64,000 nt of DNA from Sphingorhabdus pulchriflava (GTDB taxonomy: Bacteria; Pseudomonadota; Alphaproteobacteria; Sphingomonadales; Sphingomonadaceae): positions 620,001-684,000 of the forward strand of contig NZ_QRGP01000001.1 in NCBI RefSeq assembly GCF_003367235.1, read 5' to 3'. The translations under genes were made by a program, and so were the position numbers. Numbering within the stretch: position 1 is the stretch's first letter; the number at the start of each line of letters is the position of its first letter. Shown here piece by piece: positions 24,397 through 33,940 of this stretch. Under the pieces are notes generated by a model, which did not search any database, was not told where the DNA came from, and was given only the letters and a program-made list of their open reading frames with translations.

Positions 24397-25497
24397 TCAG
24401 CCGACCGGGAATACCCAGCCATGGGTATCTGGCGCGACGCCACGTTGAATATCGATCAAGCGCGATTTCAGCTTCTGCGTCATTTGGCCCGGACCACCGC
24501 TGCCAATGACAAAACTGAATTCGGGAGCGCTGACTTTTCCGATAGGCGTAACCACTGCGGCAGTACCGCATGCGAAAGATTCGACGAGCCGTCCAGATCG
24601 AGCATCGTCGCGCCATTGGTCGATCGCATAAGGTTCCTCGCGCACGGTTAAGCCCTCTTCGCGTGCCAAGGCGATCAGGCAATCTCGAGTCACGCCATGC
24701 AAGATGGTGTCGGACAGGGGAGGGGTCTGGATAGTGCCATCGTCGAATACGAAAAATACATTCATGCCACCGAGTTCCTCGATCCAGCGATGTTCCTTGG
24801 CGTCGAGAAAAATCACCTGATCGTGCCCGGCCTGCATCGCTTCTGCGATCGGAACCAGGCTGGCGGCATAGTTGCCACCGCATTTCGCGGCGCCGGTACC
24901 GCCGGGCCCTGCGCGATTATAATGCTCGCTGACCCACAGTGAAACGGCTGGCGCGCCGCTTTTGAAATAGTTGCCGGTCGACGCCGCAATAACCATGAAC
25001 AGATATTCGTTGGCAGGACGGACCCCCAAAAAGGCTTCGGTCGCGATCATGAACGGGCGCAGATAGAGCGAGCCGCCTTCGGCGCTAGGGAACCAATCCC
25101 GGTCGATATCAACAAGCGCGCGGCAGGACTCGATGAACAAGGCTTCTGGCAGCTCTGGCATCGCCATGCGCCGTGCTGATGCGTTGAAGCGGCGCGCATT
25201 GGCATCCGGCCTGAACATCGCCATGCTGCCATCACCCAGCCGATAGCCCTTAAGACCTTCGAATATTTCCTGCGCATAATGCAGCACGGCCGTTGCCGGA
25301 TCGAGGGTCAAAGGGCCACGCGGGCCAAGTGTCGCATCATGCCAGCCTTGACCTTCGGTATAGCGGATGGTGACCATATGATCGGTGAAGGTCTTGCCAA
25401 AGCCCGGGTCTGCAATGCGCGCGACACGCTCGGCTTCAGAAACCGGATTGGGGTGCGGAATGCGCAACAATTCGGGCATGGCAGCGTCAGTCATCAT
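24397..25497 (-). CDS. ilvE: Branched-chain amino acid aminotransferase
   Basis: 366 residues, the size of BCAT group II-like class IV aminotransferases. PLP lysine Lys205 lies in GGTGAAKCGGNYAASL; other signatures are HYAQEIFEGLKGYR, RPFMIATEAFLGV, WIEELGGMNVFFVF, ESFACGTAAVVTPIG. It interconverts Leu, Ile, Val and their 2-oxo acids with glutamate. AGGACGAG precedes ATG 25497. It is divergent from a MarR-type regulator gene 91 bases away, which might control it. Confidence 0.95.
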   Translation of the reverse strand: MMTDAAMPELLRIPHPNPVSEAERVARIADPGFGKTFTDHMVTIRYTEGQGWHDATLGPRGPLTLDPATAVLHYAQEIFEGLKGYRLGDGSMAMFRPDANARRFNASARRMAMPELPEALFIESCRALVDIDRDWFPSAEGGSLYLRPFMIATEAFLGVRPANEYLFMVIAASTGNYFKSGAPAVSLWVSEHYNRAGPGGTGAAKCGGNYAASLVPIAEAMQAGHDQVIFLDAKEHRWIEELGGMNVFFVFDDGTIQTPPLSDTILHGVTRDCLIALAREEGLTVREEPYAIDQWRDDARSGRLVESFACGTAAVVTPIGKVSAPEFSFVIGSGGPGQMTQKLKSRLIDIQRGVAPDTHGWVFPVG

Positions 25498-25588
25498 CTC
25501 GTCCTGCGATCTTGAAATTTTATTTCACCAAACTTGCTGGCAAAGTAATTGTTGCGCCGTGATATGTCCTGCGCCAAGATACGTCAAT

Positions 25589-26110
25589 ATGGCTGTCCCA
25601 TCTTCCTCCATTCCTGAGCGCACTTCTCCCCCCGCGTCGCCACTGTTCCTCCGGGAAGAAGAGGTTCGCCGCGGCGTTGAATTGCTCTATTTCGGCTATA
25701 CACGACTGACACGGGCCATTGATGAGGGGTTGGCAAAGCAAGGGCTTGGTCGTGCGCATCACAGGGCGCTCTATTTCATCGCACGCCAGCCTGACCTTTC
25801 TGTAAGCAGTCTGCTGCGGATTTTGGGTATCACCAAACAATCTTTGGGACGGGTGTTGAATGAACTCGCGGAGCGCGGTCTTGTGGAGACACGTGTCGGC
25901 GAAGCTGACCGACGGCAAAAACTGATGCGCCTGACCGACGCTGGCGCTTTGTTTGAGGCGCAACTGTTTGATTCGTTGCGCAACAGTCTCGCCAGTGCCT
26001 ATTCGGCTGCCGGGCAGGATTCGGTGACCGGCTTTTGGCGCGTGCTAGAAGGACTTATACCGGAAACCGAACGGGCGATGGTGCTCGATTTGCAGGGAAT
26101 TTCGAAATGA
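25589..26110 (+). CDS. MarR-family transcriptional regulator
   Basis: 173 residues from ATG 25589; the open frame reaches 25385 but that part is antisense to ilvE and has no protein character. The winged helix is readable (LGRAHHRALYFIARQPDLSVSSLLRILGITKQSLGRVLNELAERGLVETRVGEADRRQK, in parts). It resembles PetP-like MarR regulators. It is divergent from ilvE and overlaps hisE (ATGA), so autoregulation would also affect hisE. Ligand unknown. Confidence 0.88.
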   Translation: MAVPSSSIPERTSPPASPLFLREEEVRRGVELLYFGYTRLTRAIDEGLAKQGLGRAHHRALYFIARQPDLSVSSLLRILGITKQSLGRVLNELAERGLVETRVGEADRRQKLMRLTDAGALFEAQLFDSLRNSLASAYSAAGQDSVTGFWRVLEGLIPETERAMVLDLQGISK

Positions 26111-26430
26111 GCGATCCACGGATCATCCGCCTCGAACAGACCATCCGCGAACGCGCGGCAAGTGGAGCGAGCGACAGCTATGTGGCGTCGCTGTTCTCCA
26201 AAGGACGTGAGAAAATCGCGCAAAAAGTGGGTGAGGAAGCCACCGAGACAGTGATTGCCGCTGTAACCGGAAATGGCGAGCAACTGACATCTGAAGCCGC
26301 TGATCTGGTTTTCCACCTGCTTGTGCTGCTAGCCGAGGCGGGGCAGAGTTTTGACGATGTCCTCGACAAGCTTGCGCAACGCGAGGGCATGTCCGGCCTT
26401 GACGAAAAGGCATCGCGGCGCGAACCCTAA
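26107..26430 (+). CDS. hisE: Phosphoribosyl-ATP pyrophosphatase
   Basis: 107 residues from ATG 26107, overlapping the regulator stop. HisE/MazG-like signature: SYVASLFSKGREKIAQKVGEEATE and SEAADLVFHLLVLLAEAG; the EExxE and ExxD acidic residues bind magnesium. It hydrolyses PR-ATP to PR-AMP, histidine step 2. No other his gene is in view; it is stand-alone here with a HIT-family gene after it, an arrangement known from related alphaproteobacteria. Confidence 0.95.
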   Translation: MSDPRIIRLEQTIRERAASGASDSYVASLFSKGREKIAQKVGEEATETVIAAVTGNGEQLTSEAADLVFHLLVLLAEAGQSFDDVLDKLAQREGMSGLDEKASRREP

Positions 26431-26465
26431 AGTTCGTTTCAACCGATACCAGCTAAGAGGCTTCC

Positions 26466-26843
26466 ATGGCAGTCGATGCAACCCAGCCTTATGACGACCA
26501 GAATATCTTCGCAAAAATCCTGCGCGGTGAAATACCCAATCGCACGGTGTTCGAAGATGAATGGGCGCTCGCCTTTCACGATATCAATCCGCAGGCGCCG
26601 ATCCACATTTTGGTGATACCCAAGGGCGCCTATGTCAGCTGGGATGATTTCAGCGCCAAGGGCAGCGAGGCAGAAATTGCCGGTTTCATCCGTGCCGTCG
26701 GCCATGTCGCGCGCGAACAGGGGCTGGTTGCACCTGGCTATCGGTTGCTAGCCAATGCCGGAATCAACAGCCATCAAGAAGTTCCGCACCTTCACGTCCA
26801 TCTTTTCGGTGGAAAAGCGCTCGGACCGATGCTGATGCGATGA
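26466..26843 (+). CDS. HIT-family (HINT-like) nucleotide hydrolase
   Basis: 125 residues with IFAKILRGEIPNRTVFEDEWALAFHDINPQAPIHILVIPK (in parts) and the histidine triad HLHVHLFGG at about 109-117. Family members hydrolyse AMP-linked phosphoramidates. AAGAGG precedes the ATG. It follows hisE by 35 bases and is probably co-transcribed. Confidence 0.93.
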   Translation: MAVDATQPYDDQNIFAKILRGEIPNRTVFEDEWALAFHDINPQAPIHILVIPKGAYVSWDDFSAKGSEAEIAGFIRAVGHVAREQGLVAPGYRLLANAGINSHQEVPHLHVHLFGGKALGPMLMR

Positions 26844-26909
26844 AATTTTGTTGCGCATGTCCAATTAGGCTCTAGTTTCCCCGACAGACATAAATTTGGG
26901 GAGAATTAC

Positions 26910-28433
26910 ATGATATTCGACCGGGTCAAACCGCTGGACGCCATTTTGGCGACTGCGGAGAAAAAGTCCCTGCATCGATCACTCGGTGCGTTCCAGCTAA
27001 CCATGCTGGGTATTGGTGCCATTATCGGCACCGGCATATTCGTTCTGACCGCTGAGGCTGCACAAAAAGCCGGTCCGGGCATGATGCTATCCTTTGTGAT
27101 TGCCGGCTTTGTGTGCGCCGTTGCCGCGCTTTGCTATTCGGAACTGGCTTCAATGGTCCCGGTTTCGGGCTCTGCCTACACTTATACTTATGCCGTTATG
27201 GGTGAAATGCTCGCCTGGATGGTCGGTTGGGCCCTTGTGCTCGAATATGCGGTGGCTGCGGGTGCAGTATCCGTTGGCTGGTCAGGCTATTTTGTCGGCT
27301 TGCTCGATAGCGTTTTGGGCATAGAATTACCGCTGGCGCTCACCGCTGGTCCTTCAGCTGGCGGCATCGTGAACTTGCCGGCTATGATTATCGCACTGCT
27401 GGTAACAGGGTTGCTCGTGCTCGGTACAACCGAAAGTGCGCGTGTGAATGCGATACTTGTGCTGATCAAGGTCGCGGCCTTGACACTTTTCGTCATTCTT
27501 GCCGTTCCAGTCATGCAGATGGAAAATTTCGAACCCTTTGCACCGCTTGGTTTTGCCGGGATTTCGGCCGCTGCTGCGTCGATATTCTTTGCCTATGTCG
27601 GTTTCGATGCGGTTTCGACCGCGGCTGAAGAAACGCAAAATCCGCAACGGAACATGCCGATCGGCCTGATTGGCTCGCTCGCGATTTGCACCGTATTCTA
27701 CATGCTCGTCGCCGCTGGCGTAATCGGTTCGGTCGGGGCGCAGCCCCTGCTGACGCCGGAAGGCATCGGCATCGCTCCGGGCAGTGGCGAAATGACGGCA
27801 GCTTGTAACGCAATCGCCAACAATACTGTGGTCTGCTCCAAAGAAGCTCTGGCGTGGACGATGCGTGAAATCGGCTGGGAAAAAGTGGGTGACCTTATCG
27901 GTCTGGCCGCTGGTCTCGCTCTGCCATCGGTCATCCTGATGATGATGTACGGCCAGACCCGCATCTTCTTTGTGATGAGCCGTGACGGACTTTTGCCGGA
28001 AAAACTGTCGACCGTGCATCCGAAGTTCAAGACACCGCACATCATCACCATCATCACCGGTGTTTTTGTCGCGATGTTTGCGGCATTCTTTCCCGTCGGC
28101 GCTTTGGCGGATATCTCGAATTCGGGCACGCTGTTCGCCTTTGCGATGGTGTCGATTGCCGTGATGGTGCTGCGTCGCACCGATCCGAACCGCGTGCGTC
28201 CGTTCCGCACGCCGGCGGTCAACATAGTTGCTCCCATCTCTATTCTGGGCTGCCTCTATCTGTTCTTCAGCCTGTCAGGATACACCCTGCTGCTGTTCGT
28301 GGGGTGGGCAGCCCTCGGCTTGCTGGTGTATTTCGCCTATAGCCGTGGTGCCAGCCATGTCGGCAAAGGCCATGTAGAGGTGCATGAGGATGATGCCGAT
28401 GCGCCGCCAACTTCGGTGCCGCCAATCAACTGA
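26910..28433 (+). CDS. APC-family amino acid permease
   Basis: 507 residues with about 12 membrane helices. The first helix carries the family motif LGIGAIIGTGIFVLTA, and later VGFDAVSTAAEETQNPQRNMP is typical of CAT/YfnA-type cationic amino acid transporters. An extracellular loop with cysteines lies near 310-325 (MTAACNAIANNTVVCS). The substrate is not fixed by sequence. A strong terminator follows at 28458. Confidence 0.9.
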   Translation: MIFDRVKPLDAILATAEKKSLHRSLGAFQLTMLGIGAIIGTGIFVLTAEAAQKAGPGMMLSFVIAGFVCAVAALCYSELASMVPVSGSAYTYTYAVMGEMLAWMVGWALVLEYAVAAGAVSVGWSGYFVGLLDSVLGIELPLALTAGPSAGGIVNLPAMIIALLVTGLLVLGTTESARVNAILVLIKVAALTLFVILAVPVMQMENFEPFAPLGFAGISAAAASIFFAYVGFDAVSTAAEETQNPQRNMPIGLIGSLAICTVFYMLVAAGVIGSVGAQPLLTPEGIGIAPGSGEMTAACNAIANNTVVCSKEALAWTMREIGWEKVGDLIGLAAGLALPSVILMMMYGQTRIFFVMSRDGLLPEKLSTVHPKFKTPHIITIITGVFVAMFAAFFPVGALADISNSGTLFAFAMVSIAVMVLRRTDPNRVRPFRTPAVNIVAPISILGCLYLFFSLSGYTLLLFVGWAALGLLVYFAYSRGASHVGKGHVEVHEDDADAPPTSVPPIN

Positions 28434-28457
28434 ACGGCACGAAACTGAAAAAGAAAA

Positions 28458-28482
28458 GGGAGGCTGCGACCTCCCTTTTTTT
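28458..28482. terminator. Bidirectional Rho-independent terminator
   Basis: GGGAGG (28458-28463), loop CTGCGA, CCTCCC (28470-28475) and seven T (28476-28482); AAAA on the 5' side supplies the T-run for the opposite strand. It separates the convergent permease and MFS genes. Confidence 0.92.
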
Positions 28483-28488
28483 GTCCAA

Positions 28489-29727
28489 CTACATCGGTAG
28501 ATGTTTGGTCGTTCCCGGTCGCGTGAACAGCTTGCCGCGTTCGCCATATAGTATCAGCGTGAAGGCGGTGAGGCCGCATGCTAGAAATCCCAACGCGACC
28601 GGCGTGACCGCTCCGTTGAATTGCTGACCGATGATGGCGCCAATAAAGGCCGCCCAGATGGTGCGTACGAAATTCTGGAACGATGATGCAGTGCCTGCGA
28701 TTGCGCCAAATGGCTGCATTGCGATCGAGGAAAAATTCGATCCGACAAAGCCGATCATCGCCATATTTGCCGTAATCAGCACAAGAAACAGCGGAAGAGA
28801 CGCAGGCGCAAAAATTGCGGCGAAGGCCTGCAAGATCGCGATGAAGATGAAGGCAATAAGTGCAGTCTGCGATACCCGCCGCGCACCAAAGCGCTCGACA
28901 ATGCGGGCGTTGGTGAAATTCGCACACGCTATCCCGATGGCGATGATCGCAAAGCCAATCGGGAAGAAATCGGGCGCTCCGAATGTCCGCTCGAATATTT
29001 GCTGTGACGAATTGAGATAGCCGAAGAGCGCGGCTTGGGCTGTTGCACCAGCGATCATATAGCAATTGGCAGTGCGGTCGCTGATAACCTGTTTCCACGA
29101 AGCGGTCAGCGTCTTGGCCTTGATTGGAACTACATTTTGCGGGTCCAGCGTTTCGGGCAATCGCAGAACGACCCAGACCAGAACGGCGACCGCCATGATA
29201 GCGATCAGATCGAAAATCGAGCGCCAGCCGGCAAAAATCAGCACCACCGAGCCGACCAATGGCGCCACGATGGGGACCGCCATGAACACAAGGAAGATGG
29301 TCGACATGCGCCGCGCCATCGCATCGCCTTCAAACTGGTCGCGAATGATAGAGGTAACCAGCACACCCAAACCAGCGCCAAACAGCCCTTGCGCGATGCG
29401 CATTGCAATCAGCATGTCAAAACTCGTGGCGAAGCTGCAGGCAAGCGCGCACACGATATAGCCTGCAATCGCGCCGAGCAGGATAGGACGGCGGCCGTAG
29501 CGGTCGGATAATGGCCCATGGACGAGCGAGCCTGCACCCATCCCGAGCAAATAGGCAGTGATGACAAATTGAACACGGTTTGGATCGACAAGGCCGAGAC
29601 CGGCGGTCATGCGCGGGAATGCGGGCAGCATGGCATCGATAGCCAAGGCGTTCAACGCCATCACGGCTGCCATCATGACCGTCAGTTCGAGACCACCGAG
29701 CTTGGGCTGTTTTCGGGGAGAATGCAT
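28489..29727 (-). CDS. MFS drug-resistance transporter, Bcr/CflA type
   Basis: 412 residues from ATG 29727 (AAGGCGG just upstream); an in-frame ATG at 29757 would add 10 residues. About 12 helices, with the first helix ending NALAIDAMLPAFPRM and motif A as GPLSDRYGRRPILLG, the pattern of Bcr/CflA multidrug or bicyclomycin exporters. The substrate is unknown. It ends at the shared terminator. Confidence 0.88.
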   Translation of the reverse strand: MHSPRKQPKLGGLELTVMMAAVMALNALAIDAMLPAFPRMTAGLGLVDPNRVQFVITAYLLGMGAGSLVHGPLSDRYGRRPILLGAIAGYIVCALACSFATSFDMLIAMRIAQGLFGAGLGVLVTSIIRDQFEGDAMARRMSTIFLVFMAVPIVAPLVGSVVLIFAGWRSIFDLIAIMAVAVLVWVVLRLPETLDPQNVVPIKAKTLTASWKQVISDRTANCYMIAGATAQAALFGYLNSSQQIFERTFGAPDFFPIGFAIIAIGIACANFTNARIVERFGARRVSQTALIAFIFIAILQAFAAIFAPASLPLFLVLITANMAMIGFVGSNFSSIAMQPFGAIAGTASSFQNFVRTIWAAFIGAIIGQQFNGAVTPVALGFLACGLTAFTLILYGERGKLFTRPGTTKHLPM

Positions 29728-29831
29728 CACCGCCTTATGCGGATAGGTGGTACGCATGGCCAGCCCGTTTTCGGTCGCTTGGCAAACATTCGAATGTTAA
29801 TGGCTCACATGGTTCATCGCTGGAGAGTTTT

Positions 29832-31412
29832 ATGCGGCAATTCGTCGGGTTGAAGTGGATGGCCGTGGTCGGTTTGGCAGTCGGTGCCATAGTCCCAGCT
29901 ACCGCCAGTGCAAAAACGTGCCAGGAGGTCTTGAGCGAGCCCGATTTGATCGAAGAAGGCGTTACGCCAACCAGCGAATTTGGCTCAGGATTGATTGATA
30001 TTGACGGTACCAAAATCACCACGCCCGAAGCCTTGCGTGCGGCACTGGCCAACAACAGGGGCAAGGTCCCGATTGTAAAAGGCGGTGACTTCAATGGCTG
30101 GAATTTTGCGCGCATTGGCTTTCCCGTTACCAATATCTGCTTTTTCCAGAGCAAGCTGGCGCGCACTGTTTGGGATGACGGCTCTTATCCCGGCATTGGT
30201 TTTGTCGAAGCCGATCTGGCGTCGGCAAGTTTTCGTAACGCACAGCTTGAGAATGTATTGTTGCGCGAATCTTTCCTCACCGACGCAGACATGCAGGGCG
30301 CGCGTCTGGATAGCGGGCTTTTCGACGGTGGCTGGGGTGGTGGCATCTCAAACTGGAATCTAAGCGGGGCTAACCTGCGAGGTTTTCGTTTCGAATGCGG
30401 GCTGACCCTCAGCGATGGCTGCCCTCTCGACCGGTCGGGTGTTAAATTCACAAATGTCGATTTTAGCGATGCCGATCTGTCGACCTATCCATTTTGGGGG
30501 CAGGCCGATTATTCCGGAGCGATGCTTGCAAATACCAAGGTCAGTCCGCGTCATTTGACCGACATAATAGGGGCAAAGGTCAAGGGATCGGTTATTCTGA
30601 AGGGCGGAGAGTCCGAAGTCCTTCTGTCATCTGCCGAATTTGGTGAATTGCAGCGTCAGGCGTTCGTGGCAAAAACTGCTGGCGAGGGGCCGTCTTTCCC
30701 ATGTGCGCGGGCAGAGTCAGATGTTGAAAGGCTGATTTGCCGCGAACAAGCCTATGGCCTGCACGGATGGGACAGGATGCTTGCGCAGATTTACGCAGAC
30801 CTGAAAGCGCGTAACCCGTCAATTGCGCAGGATCAACGCAAATGGCTGGCGGGTAGAAGCGTTTGCAAAGACGAAGTGTGTCTTTCACTGCTTTACGCTG
30901 CCCGCGTGAAGGAACTGCGGCTAAAGATGGGTGAGCCCGAGCTTTTGAAGCGCGGCGAAAGTGCATTATTCATATTTGAGACTGTCGATTTCTCTGATGT
31001 CTTTCGCCGGTCCGAGTTGTTCAAACGAATAGTTCCGGTTCTGGTCGGTGCCAGCTTGGGTGAAGCCGTGGTGGAAAGGGCGGCGAACGGCAGTTATTCT
31101 ATTTCTGGGGAGAGCATCGCAGCGAACGCCCATATGTGTTCGGTGTCGGGAGAAAATCTGCGTTTCGATCGCAAATCCGGCTGGTTCAGTGCGTTTGACC
31201 TGAAAGCCAAGCAACCACCCGCAGCTGTCTTTCAGGCATATCGCGATCAAATCGACTTTCCCGCAAGCGGTCACCCCACTGAGGAGGAGTTTCCCGGCAG
31301 CAGCGACTTTGCCAGTTGCGGCGCGCGGGCATCGCTGATGCAGATGCGCAGGATTGATGTGCCGATTGAGCTTATCGCAAAGAAAAAGGGGACATATAAT
31401 GAAGGCTATTGA
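29832..31412 (+). CDS. Secreted pentapeptide-repeat protein with LprI-like domain
   Basis: 526 residues with a signal peptide (to about 27, PATASA). Residues about 120-240 hold pentapeptide-like repeats (ADLASASFRNAQLENVLLRES, ADMQGARLDSGLF, LSGANLRGFRF, VDFSDADLSTY). Residues 285-365 resemble LprI (lysozyme inhibitor-like) with Cys-spaced CARAESDVERLICREQAYGLHGWD and RKWLAGRSVCKDEVCL. The last 150 residues have no recognised family. Role: periplasmic, perhaps protection from lysozyme-like enzymes; inferred. The dinB gene starts 12 bases after its stop. Confidence 0.75.
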   Translation: MRQFVGLKWMAVVGLAVGAIVPATASAKTCQEVLSEPDLIEEGVTPTSEFGSGLIDIDGTKITTPEALRAALANNRGKVPIVKGGDFNGWNFARIGFPVTNICFFQSKLARTVWDDGSYPGIGFVEADLASASFRNAQLENVLLRESFLTDADMQGARLDSGLFDGGWGGGISNWNLSGANLRGFRFECGLTLSDGCPLDRSGVKFTNVDFSDADLSTYPFWGQADYSGAMLANTKVSPRHLTDIIGAKVKGSVILKGGESEVLLSSAEFGELQRQAFVAKTAGEGPSFPCARAESDVERLICREQAYGLHGWDRMLAQIYADLKARNPSIAQDQRKWLAGRSVCKDEVCLSLLYAARVKELRLKMGEPELLKRGESALFIFETVDFSDVFRRSELFKRIVPVLVGASLGEAVVERAANGSYSISGESIAANAHMCSVSGENLRFDRKSGWFSAFDLKAKQPPAAVFQAYRDQIDFPASGHPTEEEFPGSSDFASCGARASLMQMRRIDVPIELIAKKKGTYNEGY

Positions 31413-31424
31413 TCGGCGCGGCTG

Positions 31425-32555
31425 ATGACGGACGAAGGGCCCCCGGTTCGCAAAATCATCCATGTCGACATGGATGCCTTTTACGCATCGGTCGAACAAA
31501 GGGACAATCCTGCGCTGAAAGGCAGGCCGGTCGCCGTAGGCGGATCTTCGAAACGCGGTGTGGTGGCCGCTGCCAGCTATGAAGCCCGGAAGTTTGGCGT
31601 GAAATCTGCCATGCCCTCGGTGACGGCGCAGCGACGCTGTGCTGATCTGATATTCATCAAACCGCGCTTCGAAGTTTACCGCAGCGTGTCACGCCAGATC
31701 CGCGAGATATTTGCGCGGCACACTGACCTGATCGAGCCTTTGGCGCTCGATGAAGCCTATCTCGATGTTACCGAAGACAAGCAGCGCATTGGCTCGGCAG
31801 TCAAAATTGCCAAATCAATCCGCGCTGCGATCCGCGAGGAAACCGGACTTACGGCAAGCGCCGGCGTCAGCTACAACAAATTTATCGCCAAACTGGCGAG
31901 CGACCAGAACAAGCCCGATGGCCTATGCATCATCCTGCCCGAGCAAGGAGCCGATTTTGTTGCAACCTTGCCCGTGCGCCGCTTCCACGGCGTTGGCCCA
32001 CGGACGGCAGAAAAGATGGAGCGTCTGGGCATTCGCACCGGTGCCGACTTGCGCGCGATGAGCGAGGAATGGTTGCACCGCAATTTCGGCAGCTCGGGCG
32101 GTTATCTTTTCAACGCGGCGCGCGGGATTGATAACCGACGCGTCAACCCGTTGCGCGAACGCAAGTCACTGGGTGGGGAACTGACCTATTTTGAGGATAA
32201 ACGCTCCAACGAAGAACTGCGCACTGCACTGGACGAGATTGTCGACATTGTTTGGAGGCGGATTGAAATGAGTGGCACCCAGGGACGGACCATCGTTTTC
32301 AAAGCGCGCTATGCCGATTTCCGCACGATCACCCGCAGCAAGAGCCTGACGCGCAATGTACAGGATCGGGCAGAGTTTTCAGCCATTGGCCATGCACTGC
32401 TCGAACAGATACTGCCTGCCGAAATGGGGGTGCGGCTGCTGGGGTTGACTTTGAGTGGAATTGACCAATCCGGCCAAAACCTTCGGACTGACGCTGCTGC
32501 AGAACCTTTCGTCTGTGCGCAGCCGGTGCTGCCCTTCGACGACGTTGAAAAATGA
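31425..32555 (+). CDS. dinB: DNA polymerase IV (Y family)
   Basis: 376 residues. Catalytic motifs: IHVDMDAFYASVEQRD and ALDEAYLDVT (the Asp-Glu pair), plus SAGVSYNKFIAKLASDQNKPDG and the HhH region RFHGVGPRTAEKMERLG. It performs error-prone translesion synthesis. The C-terminus lacks an obvious beta-clamp QLxLF; the terminal QPVLPFDD is a good clamp-binding variant. No LexA box is seen just upstream, so expression may come from the preceding gene's transcript. Confidence 0.95.
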   Translation: MTDEGPPVRKIIHVDMDAFYASVEQRDNPALKGRPVAVGGSSKRGVVAAASYEARKFGVKSAMPSVTAQRRCADLIFIKPRFEVYRSVSRQIREIFARHTDLIEPLALDEAYLDVTEDKQRIGSAVKIAKSIRAAIREETGLTASAGVSYNKFIAKLASDQNKPDGLCIILPEQGADFVATLPVRRFHGVGPRTAEKMERLGIRTGADLRAMSEEWLHRNFGSSGGYLFNAARGIDNRRVNPLRERKSLGGELTYFEDKRSNEELRTALDEIVDIVWRRIEMSGTQGRTIVFKARYADFRTITRSKSLTRNVQDRAEFSAIGHALLEQILPAEMGVRLLGLTLSGIDQSGQNLRTDAAAEPFVCAQPVLPFDDVEK

Positions 32556-32612
32556 AGCTTTAATACGCATAATCAGAAAAGCGTTTTAACCGGGCAATAC
32601 AGGGAAGGTGTT

Positions 32613-33257
32613 ATGGCTCGTCCGCAAACGGATATCGAAGCCGGTCGGCAGGAATTGCTCGACATTGCTGAAGAGCTCGTGCGCAAGCGCGGCGGTGTCG
32701 ATCTGTCGATGACAGAGCTGGCTGCAGCTGCCGGCATGTCACCGGCAAACCTGTATCGCTTCTTTGAAAATAAAGAGGCCTTGCTGGAGGCAGCGGCAGG
32801 GCGCTGGTTCGCTCCCAAAATCGCGATCATGGAAGAGGTGATTGCTGCCGAGTTGCCGTCGCGGGAAAAAATGTACCAGTTTTTCGCGCGCCGCTTTGTG
32901 CTGATGCGGGATCAGTTTCGCGAAGATCCCGATATGTTCAAAAGCTACCTCGAACTGGGCGACCAGCATTTCGAGGTGGTGAAGGGCTATGTCGATCTGG
33001 GCGATCACTATCTGTCTGAAATTGTCGTGCAGGCGATGGACGAGGGTTATCTGCCGGATCTGTCGATCGACGATGCAGTATCACTGATCAACCAGATGGT
33101 TCAGGTGTACTGCAACCCGGAGGCGCTGCTATATCTCGATCACAAATTGTCCGAAGAGAAACTGGGTCTGATTGTCGACACAATATTCATCGGGCTGGGC
33201 CGTGATTTCGAAGAGCAACCGGGTTCGAGGGAGCCGCATATCAAGATTGTAACCTGA
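32613..33257 (+). CDS. TetR-family regulator
   Basis: 214 residues starting at ATG 32613 with GGAAGG. The N-terminal helix-turn-helix reads QELLDIAEELVRKRGGVDLSMTELAAAAGMSPANLYRFFENKEALL (in parts). The C-terminal ligand domain has a helix set similar to regulators of the AefR/Y-type, without firm assignment. It stands alone before tRNA-Val; target unknown. Confidence 0.88.
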   Translation: MARPQTDIEAGRQELLDIAEELVRKRGGVDLSMTELAAAAGMSPANLYRFFENKEALLEAAAGRWFAPKIAIMEEVIAAELPSREKMYQFFARRFVLMRDQFREDPDMFKSYLELGDQHFEVVKGYVDLGDHYLSEIVVQAMDEGYLPDLSIDDAVSLINQMVQVYCNPEALLYLDHKLSEEKLGLIVDTIFIGLGRDFEEQPGSREPHIKIVT

Positions 33258-33319
33258 CGGGATAATCGCTTGCGCAGGGGTGAAAGCTCTGGCAAAGGCG
33301 CGCTCCTGTTTGGCAGAGT

Positions 33320-33394
33320 GGGCGATTAGCTCAGCGGTAGAGCACACCCTTCACACGGGTGGGGCCACAAGTTCGAACCTTGTATCGCCCACCA
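33320..33394 (+). tRNA. tRNA-Val (anticodon CAC), CCA encoded
   Basis: Acceptor GGGCGAT/ATCGCCC, D-arm GCTC-GAGC, anticodon stem CACCC/GGGTG with loop TTCACAC (anticodon CAC), T-arm ACAAG-TTCGAAC-CTTGT, discriminator A and encoded CCA (33392-33394). Confidence 0.95.
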
Positions 33395-33508
33395 TTTCCT
33401 GCAATCCCAGACACATCAGTATAAGCCAAAGCGAAGCAAAAATCGCTGCTTGCCATTTTTAATCGCACGATTAAACCTTGTCTCCGGAGTGAGAGGAGGA
33501 GCGAAATC

Positions 33509-33922
33509 ATGCAAGTGAACAATGCCGTATTTCCGCCGATGGAACAGGCAATGGCGTTTTTCGGATCGGGTGATGACGGTGCGTTCGTCATGGTCAACCT
33601 GCTCAAGTTCAAACCTAAGGCCGAATATGAAGACGGCTCGGACCCGCATCTAACCGGTGCCGAAGCCTATGCGCGATATGGCGCGGCGGTGCAGGCATGT
33701 CTCGCCGCTGTCGGTGGGCGTCAGGTTTATGCAGGGCCGGTCACCGGCCTGCTGCTGGGTGAGGTTGAGGAACTTTGGGATATGGTAGCGCTTGCCGAAT
33801 ATCCCTCGCTCGCCGCCATGCAGCAAATGGTGCAGTCGCCCGAATATCAGGCGATTGAAAAGCATCGCAAGGCCGGGCTGGCCGGCCAACTCAATATTCG
33901 CACCAAGCCTGTTGGTCGCTGA
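33509..33922 (+). CDS. DUF1330-family protein
   Basis: 137 residues of the dimeric alpha-beta barrel (ferredoxin-like) DUF1330 type: AFVMVNLLKFKP, AYARYGAAVQACLAAVGGRQVYAG and YPSLAAMQQMVQSPEYQAIEKHRKAGL. The family is small, cytoplasmic and uncharacterised. GAGAGGAGG precedes the start. It is followed by another small conserved gene on the same strand, 18 bases on. Confidence 0.82.
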   Translation: MQVNNAVFPPMEQAMAFFGSGDDGAFVMVNLLKFKPKAEYEDGSDPHLTGAEAYARYGAAVQACLAAVGGRQVYAGPVTGLLLGEVEELWDMVALAEYPSLAAMQQMVQSPEYQAIEKHRKAGLAGQLNIRTKPVGR

Positions 33923-33940
33923 TCCACATCGGCGCATGCA

